A stretch of 64,000 bases of DNA, from assembly GCA_032622095.1 (NCBI GenBank), contig CP136063.1:283147426-283211425 (forward strand), given 5' to 3'. This DNA comes from Siphonodentalium dalli. Taxonomy: Eukaryota > Mollusca > Scaphopoda > Gadilida > Siphonodentaliidae. The position numbers and the translations under genes are program-made. Of this stretch, positions 9,716 through 22,009 are shown in pieces. The notes beneath the pieces were generated by a model that made no database searches, was not told where the DNA came from, and saw only the letters and a program-made list of their open reading frames with translations. The number at the start of each line of letters is the position of its first letter. Within the stretch, counting starts at the first letter, position 1.

Positions 9716-11985
9716 TAACAATCTATGCCATAAAATATGATTAAAATACTATAATGCAACAACCATTTGGAACGTCTGTGTCTCAGAATGTTCCCATATA
9801 TCGAGTAATAGAAAATTACTATGTTATTGTGCAGTCGTACAAGTTGTTATAACTCTTAATCATCGAAATCATAACTGTTTTTATTTGGTAGTAGCAGGGT
9901 TGCCCGACGTTGCCCAGGTTAAAGTGATGTGAAACCCTCTGCATACTACGGATATATGGCGGGAATAGAGGATACTCTTGTTCAAAACGTTACCCATATT
10001 TTCATAAATTATATATCAAAATAGCATCACAAAACATGATTCTTACACACGAAATATAAGTAGTAGCTCACCTTGTCGGATCGGATCGATTGTCATTGTG
10101 TTTATCGCGATTAATCCGTCCCACCAATAAAGAACTATTTATTTATTTACAACTGCGTATACTTCAGACGTTATAACATGAACATCATAAACACATTAGT
10201 TCGCAAAAATAAAAGACGACAATTGGGTTTCATATAGAGATGTATCAATAAATCTAGTGGGTTTGACTAAGATTTTGAGGACACCTGGTTATCATATTTC
10301 CATGAAGATACAGATATTTTAAAGAAATATCCAGGTGCTCCTCTGTTCATGGTGCTATATACTGGCTAATTATTCTCAGTTTTAAAGACATGTTGCTATG
10401 GATCTATATCAGCTGCATGTCCCCGACTCAGAGCGAGATTTTGAGTTGTTTATGTTAGGCGATGAGTCTGTTCTAAAACATGAAGATATCTTCTGTATAT
10501 TGGGCTGATATAACCTTGTCAGATGTCAGTATTCGAGGAACCTGAAAAGTTATGTTGCACTGACTCCGTTTCTTTTATCTCAGAAGAAATTATATTTGAC
10601 GGCACACTGTGATCAATATTGTTGAACAGGCCTTCTATATATACATTTCCATATCTCTTGTAACTTTTGTATGGAAACTATATTGAATGGGCAGACTCAA
10701 TTGTGTTATAATATTAACATGTAACTAATATTTTAACATGTACCATTCTCTTCCTCGTAAAAAGTTACCACTTTTAGAATACCTTGGTGCCATCTCGATT
10801 GTATCCCGTGAAGTTATATATAAAACACATACAGACAGACATATACTTGCATATATATTTAGTCACCAAATGTGACGTTTAACACGCACGATTTGATTCC
10901 TCGTATCATTTGAGAAGAACGTGTATGAATTTGATGTTAATGTGCTCTAAACATAATTCTATCAGTTTTGGTAATCCGCCCGTCCCTATTTAGGACTCAA
11001 GTAGCACCACATTTGACATAATTAAACCCCAAACTTACGACTCATTATAGAGATGAATATATAAAAAAAAATATAACATTGGCGAGTATACAAATTCGTA
11101 TCAATTTAGGGCCCCCACATCTCTCACCGAAATGGCAAAAATTTGGCGTATTTAAACCACACGATTAGATTCCTCGAATCACGGAGAAGAATCTGTATCA
11201 GTCTGGTGGAAATCGGCACTAAACATAATTTATTGTTTATCAATTGTTGTGTCTCTCTCACCCTGTCTCGAATGGCACCACTTTTGACACAATTAGACTC
11301 CTGATACCATAGATATTATTATTTATAAGTTTAGTGCTGATCGGCGACTAAACAATATTTGTTATCAAATTTAGTGCCCACCCCACACCATCTCTCACAC
11401 AAACAGCACCAATATATCGTCTTTAAATCACATGATTTGATTTTTCAAAGAAGATACATTCACATACCAAATTTCAAGTCGATAGCTCCACCCGTTTCCG
11501 AGATCTCGTAAATCGTAGATTTGTATAAATGACAAACAAACATACAGACACACAGAGGTCTTCAAAATATATATGAGACTAGCCGATGAGCCCGACGTTG
11601 TCCGGGCTATTCAAAAACCAAATTTCAAGTCGATAGCTCCACCCGTTTCCGAGATCTCGTCTGCGCATGCGCGAAGCTGGCGTCGCACGGGTTCGGCGAC
11701 CCGATAAAATTCGTATCCGGGGCAAGATACATTCACATAGCAAATTTCAAGTCGATAGCTCCACCCGTTTCCGAGATCTCGTCTGCGCATGCGCGAAGCG
11801 GGCGCCGCACGGGCTCGCCAATACGACAACGTCGACCGCCTGGTCACACTACACACACGTACCAAGTTTCGTCCCGATCGGTGGAGAATCGTAGATTTGT
11901 ATAAATGACAGACAAACAAACATACATACAGACAAACAAACATACATACAGACAAACAAACAGAGGTCTTCAAAATATATATGAG
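9716..11985. mobile_element. Decayed RTE-like / non-autonomous LINE sequence
   Basis: No open reading frame. Motifs GCCCGACGTTGCCCAGG (about 9903) and GCCCGACGTTGTCCGGGC (11590), followed by AAGTGATGTGAAA and by runs of GACAGACAAACAAACATAC, resemble the degenerate 3' regions of RTE-type LINEs and their derivatives. The 9925-10150 part is repeated in diverged form at 13735-13950. Exact ends cannot be fixed from the sequence alone. Confidence 0.4.
11615..11815. repeat. Direct repeat of about 122 bp within the RTE-like region
   Basis: AAATTTCAAGTCGATAGCTC ... GCGCATGCGCGAAGC occurs at about 11620 and again at 11742. The frames across it (either strand) are by-products of the repeat and not genes. 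Confidence 0.8.
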
Positions 11986-12050
11986 ATTTTATTTCACTGT
12001 GAAGGCGCCTATGATTGGCAAATAAAGTTATTCTATTCTATTATATTCTA
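11985..12050 (+). mobile_element. LINE 3' tail fragment
   Basis: GGCAAATAAAGTTATTCTAT followed by repeated TTCTA units: a polyadenylation hexamer plus simple terminal repeats, typical of CR1-like LINE 3' ends in invertebrates. Confidence 0.5.
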
Positions 12051-12057
12051 TTTCTTG

Positions 12058-12144
12058 TTAATTGACGCTTTCATGACTGGAGCAGCATTGAAGATCATGT
12101 GGTTGTCGCAAAAATTCAGGAAGCCCCAGTCGTGGAAAGGTTAA
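12058..12144. mobile_element. Tiny TTAA-flanked MITE (87 bp), without palindromic module
   Basis: TTAA at both ends, imperfect terminal repeats (CTTTCATGACTGGAGC / CCCCAGTCGTGGAAAG) and a core GCAGCATTGAAGATCATGTG then GTTGTCGCAAAAA. The related copy at 15172-15420 has the same core but with two palindromic modules inserted between GATCATGTG and the TTTTCGCAAAAA part, so this copy is the empty-site form. Confidence 0.65.
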
Positions 12145-12325
12145 TAATGGTCAAAATAAATATTACTTCAACTAAAGATTGATAAGATTCTGGACAAATT
12201 TCAGTCATTGAACTGTGCAATTCAAACGTGGCAAATGTTTTTCAGTGAAACGACTTGTTCGCATTTCTATATTTAGCGACTGAATCAACATGCACATATA
12301 TCTTTAAAAACCCTTCAAGACTTGA

Positions 12326-12450
12326 AGAGGATACATGTAGATCGAGGATACATGAAGATCGAGGATACATGTAGATCGAGGATACATGTAGATCGAGGAT
12401 ACATGTAGATGTACACGACATGAAGAGGATACATGTAGATGTACACGAAA
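12326..12450. repeat. 17-bp minisatellite (GAGGATACATGTAGATC)
   Basis: Five or so copies of the 17-bp unit, then a longer variant ending GATGTACACGA repeated twice. A short frame across it is an artefact. Confidence 0.9.
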
Positions 12451-12940
12451 GTGTCAGAACCAACGTGTCAATATTCACACATAATGTACATTGTTGTGGT
12501 TTGAATACTTATATAGTTCAGGTGAAATGCACCAAAAGTCACATGGTAATATGCGCCAATTACCATGTAATGGAATGGTCACGGTCAGGCGCGTTGTCGT
12601 GTCATTGATTGTACAGCAGTATTCGCAATACAACACAACATATGGGAAACATTCAGGTTGGTTAGGAAAAATAGTCTGCGCGCCCAGATCTCATACACAC
12701 CGGCGCTGTTCTTATAGAGTTTCCACCAACTTGCATCTTTTCCGAAGCGTCGACATTTTTCTATAAACGAGCGGCTCGTGCGTGTTCAATTTATTTTGGG
12801 TCTGACAAGTTGGCAGAAAGGGGGGGGGTGACGCAGAGATAATGATGATGTCATCCCGACGAAGAGATACAAGGCACACGTCAATAACAAAAAGTGTCAA
12901 GAGCCCGAAAAGCATCTAAATATAAGACAGAGTTTATAAC
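12451..12940. other. No gene or repeat recognised
   Basis: Contains short frames of under 95 codons with no recognisable domain and one short G-run. Nothing else is supported. Confidence 0.5.
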
Positions 12941-12948
12941 CATTGGCA

Positions 12949-13612
12949 CACAGCCCCTTGGGGAAAATTACTAAAATACTAATATAGACTATATATATGT
13001 ACACTTATATAGTTAACGCAACCGGTGTGTACTGTTGGCCAAATTATAGAAATCCATGGTCATATGTAGGTTTTATAAATAGATAATTGGGTTTTCCGGT
13101 TATTTTGAAACGCGTTAAAGTTGTACTGCGACCCCGAGTCCGGTAAAAGCTGTAGTTGGAATGTCCAAGTTCGTGAAAGTTCTATTGACTATGCCGATGA
13201 TTTGAGAGGCTTTATGTTTTTAGGATATTGTAGAAAAGCTAATCTGGCCGTGTCAAATTGAGCTATAGCGATGGGATATCTCGCATGACAACATATTTCG
13301 GGTTTTCGTGGGGTGTGTATTCGCTGGATGTCTTATAGTTGCAGTATATAACTACATGTATTATTTAACGGAATTCTGAGGCTAAATTCAATCAAACTCC
13401 ATACTTTTCATGTAACCAATATATTTTATATTATAATTTATATTTAAGGCTAATAATATGATCTTAGTGGCGTTACCATTTCATGTAACCAATATATTTT
13501 ATATTATAATTTATATTTAAGGCTAATAATATGATCTTAGTGGCGTTACCATTTCTGACTATGGGTTTTTTGTCTATATTGGTATTTTAGTAATTTTCCC
13601 CAGGGGCCTGTG
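12949..13612. mobile_element. hAT-type MITE with 8-bp target duplication
   Basis: Terminal inverted repeats of about 40 bp: left CACAGCCCCTTGGGGAAAAT, right (reversed) CACAGGCCCCTGGGGAAAAT, continuing through TACTAAAATA and ATATAGAC on both. An exact 8-bp duplication CATTGGCA flanks it (12941-12948 and 13613-13620). An 8-bp duplication with CA-G-rich ends is diagnostic of hAT elements. The 664-bp body has no transposase and contains a 73-bp tandem duplication, so it is non-autonomous. Confidence 0.92.
13406..13551. repeat. 73-bp tandem duplication inside the hAT MITE
   Basis: Two essentially identical copies starting TTTCATGTAACCAATATATT at 13406 and 13479. Confidence 0.95.
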
Positions 13613-13620
13613 CATTGGCA

Positions 13621-14262
13621 TGGATAATTTCCACATATCGAACTCTGTTCTGTATCGCAGCCATGAAACCGGAAGTCTTGATCGACAACGTTTTCGATGA
13701 ATTCACGGAACATATCTCCACTGTCGTATGCTTTAAAGTGATGTGAAACACTCCGGTAGGGTGATCAAATAGAAATGTGGAATAATCTTGCTCAAAGTAG
13801 TTATTGTTACGATAATAAATCCAAATTTACAAGACACACCATCATTCTTATATAACAATTAAATTTAATGACTCTTGATGGCTAATTAATTTGCGTTGGT
13901 TTATCGCGGTTTGTTGCGTCCCGAATCGAGATGTAAATATTTACATTTGCGCCTTGTTCAGGCGATGTTTTCTAGTGCGTGGTGTGGTCGATTTCGTTGA
14001 GATTTTCGGCTATGTTAGTAGAATTCTACATTCCTCCAGTTGGCACATTGCCTTAGTACTAACTTATCAGTTTCATGCACCCTAACATGTCCATAATATG
14101 TCTTTAATGGTTGATCCATATACCAAATTGAAGGGTATTATATATGTACCAGGAATATGATTAATTAATTGATATGTTCTCTCTTTCTTGTATTATTGCC
14201 GGAGTCCAGACAAAGTCTTGTTCGCTGATCCCGATGGTTTCATGACAGATCTCCACTGGCGC
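13621..14262. other. Diverged dispersed repeat, no gene
   Basis: 13735-13950 resembles 9925-10150 (shared AAAGTGATGTGAAAC, CTTGCTCAAA/CTTGTTCAAA, TTTATCGCG and GTCCC landmarks). The small frames here have no recognisable domain. Confidence 0.5.
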
Positions 14263-14411
14263 TATAGCTTTATATATATGGTCCATATATCTCCCTGATT
14301 CCTATAGCTTTATATATATGGTCCATATATCTCCCTGATTCCTATAGCTTTATATATATGGTCCATATATCTCCCTGATTCATATAGCTTTATATATATG
14401 GTCCATATATC
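14263..14411. repeat. 40-bp minisatellite, about 4 copies
   Basis: Unit TATAGCTTTATATATATGGT followed by CCATATATCTCCCTGATTCC, at 14263, 14303, 14343 and 14383. Confidence 0.95.
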
Positions 14412-14450
14412 GAAACGAAGGGAATTAATCCAGGAATACAAATGTGCTAC

Positions 14451-15082
14451 AATATAAAGTTATTACACAAAGTTGTGTACACTGTGTGTTTTTCTTGTAC
14501 GAGTCCAGGTTGTTTTGAATAGTCATTTACTACTATTTAGTCACCTATTATCTTGTTTTGACCAACAATTTTTTTTTTAAGTTTGCAATAATGGTAATTC
14601 TTTCGGTATTGATACTAAAAACACGTAAGAATTCCTTACCAATTAATGTCATTATGGCAGTGGTATCTCAGCGGAGCGATGGGGGATAACTCTGCCTGGA
14701 GTTTGGTGTTCAATATGACTTTTTTTATCGGGACTCCGTGACGTCACGAATTAACTCTATTGAGAAATTAATCGGTGAAATTGTGATGCACGCAATAATG
14801 TGGTAGATAAAGCAGACGTTTCACTTTCTCGTTGAGTTTTGTTTTCACTTCCGTGTTTACTGTTCCAAATCATGCTTTCGGATGATCAAATACAGGCTTT
14901 TATAGAGAATTAAGTGCAGACAAATACCAAAAATAACCACAAAATTTGGATAAACATACAGATGGACAATAAAAATGTCATTATATAATGTTGTTTCGTC
15001 AAATATGACTTTTCTCCACAACCTGGACTCGTACAAGAAAAACACATATTGTACACAAGATGGTATAATAACTTTATAATAT
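14451..15082. mobile_element. Inverted-repeat element with arms of about 65 bp
   Basis: 14451-14516 (containing TTTTTCTTGTACGAGTCCAG) is the reverse complement, with mismatches, of 15018-15082. No clear target duplication or coding sequence was found, so the element class is unknown. Confidence 0.6.
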
Positions 15083-15171
15083 CATTTATTTTGAGTACAC
15101 GATTGAATTTATAGCTATGTGTGTTTGGGACATGTGGATATTCTTCATTCTGGAAGATAAGAAGTTTGTTT

Positions 15172-15420
15172 TTAACCCTTTAATGACGGGAGCTGTGCTG
15201 GTGCAGCATTAAAGATCATGTGCCAGTCCATTCTCTTATATATGCTAGTCTCCCACATGGAGCCTCGCATATATAAGAGAATGCCATGGCTTACAATGTC
15301 AAGGTAAATATTGTTAGGCCAATGTATTCTCTTTTATATGCGAGGTGTGTGAGACTCGCAAATATAAGACAATGCATTGGCACATGGTTTTCGCAAAAAA
15401 TGAGGAAGCTCCAGTTTCAG
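15172..15420. mobile_element. TTAA-type MITE carrying two palindromic modules, intronic
   Basis: Begins TTAACCCTTTAATGACGGG. Its core GCAGCATTAAAGATCATGTG is that of the 87-bp element at 12058. Two palindromic modules follow (15223-15289 and 15319-15380), then TTTTCGCAAAAAATGAGGAAGC. The right end is degenerate. It lies inside the first intron downstream of the peptide exon at 15481-15708. Confidence 0.6.
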
Positions 15421-15474
15421 TGTTATTGCTATTTTTATCAAGGACCTGTGATACAATGTGATTCCAATGAGCTG

Positions 15475-15480
15475 ACTTAC
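15475..15480 (-). promoter_or_regulatory. 5' splice site (GTAAGT) of the peptide gene
   Basis: Minus-strand GAG|GTAAGT is a full-consensus donor. Using it removes the MITE-derived tail of the open frame and leaves a codon-complete exon. Confidence 0.75.
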
Positions 15481-15708
15481 CTCATTCACATCTCTCTGCT
15501 TCCTACCACAGTTTCTGGAGCAACCGTACCTGCAGACCAAATCTGGAGCAAATCCACCACAAGTTTTCTGGCATGCGAATGGACATATAGGTTTTATAAA
15601 TAGTCTCAGTCTGCGCCAGTCTATTCTAATTTTCCAGGCGTCTACGTCTTCCGGCAGCATCACCGACAGGAGGAGGACGAGGCAAGATATTACCACGGCG
15701 ATCTTCAT
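15481..15708 (-). CDS. Secreted basic six-cysteine peptide, first coding exon (partial)
   Basis: The exon encodes 76 residues on the minus strand, ending exactly at a perfect donor (GAG|GTAAGT, phase 0). Residues 1-24 form a classic signal peptide: a Lys, then a hydrophobic core ISCLVLLLSVML, with likely cleavage after Val-Asp-Ala. The mature part starts with a strongly cationic amphipathic stretch (Trp/Arg/Lys/Ile, residues 25-40). Six cysteines follow in a C-x3-C-x3-C-x8-C-x3-C-x3-C pattern (42-67), then a basic GRKQR. Paired C-x3-C spacing suggests two disulphide-linked helices. Composition and charge suit an antimicrobial or toxin-like secreted peptide, but no known family was matched. 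The spacing is not that of big defensins. There is no stop before the donor; a read-through frame continues only into intronic MITE sequence, so at least one downstream exon lies at lower coordinates or outside. TTCAG lies four bases before the ATG, so a 5'-UTR intron is possible. Confidence 0.75.
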
Positions 15709-15728
15709 CTTTCTGAATGATAAATTTA

Positions 15729-18700
15729 ACGTTTTATCATACGACTTGCACCTTTTATTAACGTTTTATCATATGACTTGCACCTTTTATTAACGTTTTA
15801 TCATATGACTTGCACCTTTTATTAACTTTTTATCATATGACTTGCACCTTTTATTAACGTTTTATCATATGACTTGCACCTTTTATTAACGTTTTATCAT
15901 ACGACTTGCACCTTTTATTAACATTTTAACATATGATTTTCACCTTTTATTAACGTTTTATCATATGACTTGCACCTTTTATTAACATTTTATCATATGA
16001 CATGCACCTTTTATTAACATTTTATCATATGACTTGCACCTTTTATTAACGTTTTACCATATGATTTGCACCTTTTATTAACGTTTTATCATATGACTTG
16101 CACCTTTTATTAACGTTTTATCATACGACTTGCACCTTTTATTGACGTTTTATCATATGACATGCACCTTTTATTAACATTTTATCATATGATTTGCGAC
16201 TGTCATTAACGTTTTATGATATGACTTGCACCTTTTATTAACGTTTTATGATATGACTTGCACCTTTTATTAACGTTTTATCATATGACTTGCACCTTTT
16301 ATTAACGTTTTATCATACGACTTGCACCTTTTATTAACGTTTTATCATATGACTTGTACCTTTTATTATCGTGTTATCATATGATTTGCGACTTTCATTA
16401 ACGTTTTATCATATGACTTGCACCTTTTATTAACGTTTTATCATATGACTTGCACCTTTTATTATCGTGTTATCATATGATTTGTACCTTTTATTATCGT
16501 GTTATCATATGATTTGTACCTTTTATTATCGTGTTATCATATGATTTGCGACTTTCATTAACGTTTTATCATATGACATGCACCTTTTATTAACGTTTTA
16601 TCATATGACTTGCACCTTTTATTAACATTTTATCATATGACTTGCACCTTTTATTAACGTTTTATCATATGACTTGCACCTTTTATTAACATTTTATCAT
16701 ATGACTTGCACCTTTTATTAACATTTTATCATATGACATGCACCTTTTATTAACGTTTTATCATATGATTTGCGACTGTCATTAACGTTTTATGATATGA
16801 CTTGCACCTTTTATTAACGTTTTATGATATGACTTGCACCTTTTATTAACGTTTTATGATATGATTTGCACCTTTTATTAACGTTTAATCATATGACTTG
16901 CACCTTTTATTAACGTTTTATCATATGACTTGCACCTTTTATTAACGTTTTATCATACGACTTGCACCTTTTATTAACGTTTTATCATATGACTTGTACC
17001 TTTTATTATCGTGTTATCATATGATTTGCGACTTTCATTAACGTTTTATCATATGACTTGCACCTTTTATTAACGTTTTATCATACGACTTGCACCTTTT
17101 ATTAACGTTTTATCGTATGACTTGCACCTTTTATTAACGTTTTATCATATGACATGCACCTTTTATTAACGTTTTATGATATGATTTGCACCTTTTATTA
17201 ACATTTTATCATATGACTTGCACCTTTATTAACGTTTTATCATATGACTTGAACCTTTTATTAACGTTTTATCATATGACTTGCACCTTTTATTAACGTT
17301 TTATCATGCGACTTGCACCTTTTATTAACATTTTATCATATGACTTGCACCTTTTATTGACGTTTTATCATATGACTTGCACCTTTTATTAACGTTTTAT
17401 CATATGACTTGCACCTTTTATTGACGTTTTATCATATGACTTGCACCTTTTATTGACGTTTTATCATATGATTTGCACCTTTTATTAACGTTTTATCATA
17501 TGACTTGCACCTTTTATTGACGTTTTATCATATGATTTGCACCTTTTATTAACGTTTTATCATATGATTTGCACCTTTTATTAACGTTTTATCATATGAT
17601 TTGCACCTTTTATTAACATTTTATCATATGACTTGCACCTTTTATTAACGTTTTATCATATGACTTGCACCTTTTATTAACGTTTTATCATATGATTTGC
17701 ACCTTTTATTAACGTTTTATCATATGATTTGCACCTTTTATTAACGTTTTATCATATGATTTGCACCTTTTATTAACGTTTTATCATATGATTTGCACCT
17801 TTTATTAACGTTTTATCATATGACTTGCACCTTTTATTAACGTTTTATCATATGACTTGCACCTTTTATTAACGTTTTATCATATGACTTGCACCTTTTA
17901 TTGACGTTTTATCATATGACTTGCACCTTTTATTAACGTTTTATCATATGACTTGCACCTTTTATTAACGTTTTATCATATGACTTGCACCTTTTATTAA
18001 CGTTTTATCATGCGACTTGCACCTTTTATTAACATTTTATCATATGACTTGCACCTTTTATTGACGTTTTATCATATGACTTGCACCTTTTATTAACGTT
18101 TTATCATATGACTTGCACCTTTTATTAACGTTTTATCATATGACTTGCACCTTTTATTAACGTTTTATCATATGACTTGCACCTTTTATTAACGTTTTAT
18201 CATATGACTTGCACCTTTTATTAACGTTTTATCATATGACTTGCACCTTTTATTAACGTTTTATCATATGACTTGCACCTTTTATTAACGTTTTATCATA
18301 TGACTTGCACCTATCATGCGACTTGCACCTTTTATTAACATTTTATCATATGACTTGCACCTTTTATTAACGTTTTATCATGCGACTCGCACCTTTTATT
18401 AACGTTTTATCATATGACTTGCACCTTTTATTAACGTTTTATCATATGACTTGCACCTTTTATTAACGTTTTATCAAATGACTTGCACCTTTTATTAACG
18501 TTTTATCATATGACTTGCACCTTTTATTAACGTTTTATCATATGACTTGCACCTTTTATTAACGTTTTATCATATGACTTGCACCTTTTATTAACGTTTT
18601 ATCATATGACTTGCACCTTTTATTAACGTTTTATCATATGACTTGCACCTTTTATTAACGTTTTATCATATGACTTGCACCTTTTATTAACGTTTTATCA

Positions 18701-21700
18701 TATGACTTGCACCTTTTATTAACGTTTTATCATATGACTTGCACCTTTTATTAACGTTTTATCATATGACTTGCACCTTTTATTAACGTTTTATCATATG
18801 ACTTGCACCTTTTATTAACGTTTTATCATATGACTTGCACCTTTATTAACGTTTTATCATATGACTTGCACCTTTTATTAACGTTTTATCATATGACTTG
18901 CACCTTTTATTAACGTTTTATCATGCGACTTGCACCTTTTATTAACATTTTATCATATGACTTGCACCTTTTATTGACGTTTTATCATATGACTTGCACC
19001 TTTTATTAACGTTTTATCATATGACTTGCACCTTTTATTGACGTTTTATCATATGACTTGCAATTTTTATTGACGTTTTATCATATGATTTGCACCTTTT
19101 ATTAACGTTTTATCATATGACTTGCACCTTTTATTGACGTTTTATCATATGATTTGCACCTTTTATTAACATTTTATCATATGATTTGCACCTTTTATTA
19201 ACATTTTATCATATGACTTGCACCTTTTATTAACGTTTTATCATATGACTTGCACCTTTTATTAACGTTTTATCATATGATTTGCACCTTTTATTAACGT
19301 TTTATCATATGATTTGCACCTTTTATTAACGTTTTATCATATGATTTGCACCTTTTATTAACGTTTTATCATATGATTTGCACCTTTTATTAACGTTTTA
19401 TCATATGACTTGCACCTTTTATTAACGTTTTATCATATGACTTGCACCTTTTATTGACGTTTTATGATATGATTTGCACCTTTTATTAACGTTTTTTATG
19501 ATTTGATTTGCACCTTTTATTAACGTTTTATCATATGATTTGCACCTTTTATTAACGTTTTATCATATGATTTGCACCTTTTATTAACGTTTTATCATAA
19601 GATTTGCACCTTTTATTAACGTTTTATCATATGACTTGCACCTTTTTTTGACGTTTAATCATATGATTTGCACCTTTTATTGACGTTTTATCATATAATT
19701 TGCACCTTTTATTAACGTTTTATGATATGATTTGCACCTTTTATTAACGTTTTATCATATGATTTGCACCTTTTATTAACGTTTTATCATATGACTTGCA
19801 CCTTTTATTAACGTTTTATCATATGACTTGCACCTTTTATTAACGTTTTATCATATGACTTACACCTTTTATTGACGTTTTATGATATGATTTGCACCTT
19901 TTATTAACGTTTTTTATCATATGACTTGCACCTTTTATTGACGTTTTATCATATGACTTGCACCTTTTATTGACGTTTTATCATATGACTTGCACCTTTT
20001 ATTGACGTTTTATCATATGATTTGCACCTTTTATTAACGTTTTGTCATATGATTTGCACCTTTTATTAACGTTTTATCATATGACTTGCACCTTTTATTA
20101 ACGTTTTATCATATGACTTGCACCTTTTATTGACGTTTTATGATATGATTTGCACCTTTTATTAACGTTTTTTATCATATGACTTGCACCTTTTATTGAC
20201 GTTTTTTTATCATATGACTTGCACCTTTTATTGACGTTTTATCATATGATTTGCACCTTTTATTAACGTTTTATCATATGACTTGCACCTTTTATTGACG
20301 TTTTATCATATGACTTGCACCTTTTATTAACGTTTTATCATATGATTTGCACCTTTTATTAACGTTTTTTATGATATGATTTGCACCTTTTGTTAACGTT
20401 TTATCATATGACTTGCACCTTTTATTGACGTTTTATGATATGATTTGCACCTTATATTAACGTTTTTTTTATGATATGATTTGCACCTTTTATTAACGTT
20501 TTATCATATGATTTGCACCTTTTATTAACGTTTTATCATATGATTTGCACCTTTTATTAACGTTTTATCATATGACTTGCACCTTTTATTAACGTTTTAT
20601 CATATGACTTGCACCTTTTATTGACGTTTTATGATATGATTTGCACCTTTTATTAACGTTTTTTATGATATGATTTGCACCTTTTATTAACATTTTATCA
20701 TACGACTTGCACCTTTTATTGACGTTTTATGATATGATTTGCACCTTTTATTAACGTTTTTTATGATATGATTTGCACCTTTTATTAACGTTTTATGATA
20801 TGATTTGCACCTTTTATTAACGTTTTATCATATGATTTGCACCTTTTATTAACGTTTTATCATATGACTTGCACCTTTTATTGACGTTTTATTATATGAT
20901 TTGCACCTTTTATTAACGTTTTTTATGATATGATTTGCACCTTTTATTAACATTTTATCATACGACTTGCACCTTTTATTGACGTTTTATGATATGATTT
21001 TACCTTTTATTAACGTTTTTTATGATAAGATTTGCACCTTTTATTAACGTTTTATCATATGATTTGCACCTTTTATTAACGTTTTATCATATGATTTGCA
21101 CCTTTTATTAACGTTTTATCATATGACTTGCACCTTTTATTGACGTTTTATGATATGATTTGCACCTTTTATTAACGTTTTTTATGATATGATTTGCACC
21201 TTTTATTAACATTTTATCATACGACTTGCACCTTTTATTAACGTTTTATCATATGATTTGCACCTTTTATTAACGTTTTATCATATGACTTGCACCTTTT
21301 ATTAACGTTTTATCATATGACTTGCACCTTTTATTAACATTTTATCATATGACTTGCACCTTTTATTAACGTTTTATCATATGACTTGCACCTTTTATTA
21401 ACGTTTTATTGTATGACTTGCACCTTTTATTAACGTTTTTATCATACGACTTACACCTTTTATTAACGTTTTATCATATGACTTGCACCTTTTATTAACG
21501 TTTTATCATATGACTTGCACCTTTTATTAACGTTTTATCGTATGACTTGCACCTTTTATTAACGTTTTATCATACGACTTGCACCTTTTATTAACATTTT
21601 ATCATATGACCTTTTATTAACGTTTTATCATATGACTTGCACCTTTTATTAACATTTTATCATATGACTTGCACCTGTTATTAACATTTTATCATATGAC

Positions 21701-21770
21701 TTGCACCTTTTATTAACATTTTATCATATGACCTTTTATTAACGTTTTATCATACGACTTGCACCTTTTG
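15729..21770. repeat. 32-bp minisatellite, about 190 copies
   Basis: Consensus AACGTTTTATCATATGACTT followed by GCACCTTTTATT. Variants include GATTTGCAC, CATACGACTT, TATGATATGA and expanded TTTTTTATGATATG forms, grouped in blocks (for example the TTTTTTATGATATG variant clusters in 19.4-21.2 kb). The array starts about 20 bp upstream of the ATG at 15708. On the minus strand each standard unit reads AATAAAAGG...CATATGATAAAACG, so it contains a polyadenylation-like AATAAA, a CATATG E-box and a TGATAA GATA-type site. No spacers, so it is not a CRISPR array. Confidence 0.98.
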
Positions 21771-22009
21771 GGCTTCAATTAGTTTATTTTTCATAGTGTC
21801 GTTGCGATTACCTAACAGTACTCTGAAAAATTCAAGCGTGTGTAAATAACATATCAGTAATATATCAGAAACGATAAGACTATACATTAATCGCTGACCT
21901 AAATTTTCAATAAATTTTTATTTTTCCCCATGAAAAAGTTCGAATACTGCGGAAAATTCGATGTTCACATGAATAGCTTTGCAAACCAGACAGTAAAAGC
22001 CCTAAAATC
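21771..22009. other. No gene recognised
   Basis: AT-rich flank of the minisatellite. A 67-codon frame starting at 21930 runs into an inverted-repeat region and has no recognisable domain. Confidence 0.5.

Noticed and set aside
11611-11973. 120-codon minus-strand frame with repeated Cys/Val runs
   Set aside because: It is a translation of the CAGACAAACAAACATA simple repeat and the 122-bp direct repeat.
15481-15708. Big defensin or other named molluscan defensin
   Set aside because: Cysteine spacing C-x3-C-x3-C-x8-C-x3-C-x3-C does not match those families.
15729-21770. CRISPR-like array of short repeats
   Set aside because: Units are directly contiguous with no unique spacers, and the context is animal. 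It is a minisatellite.
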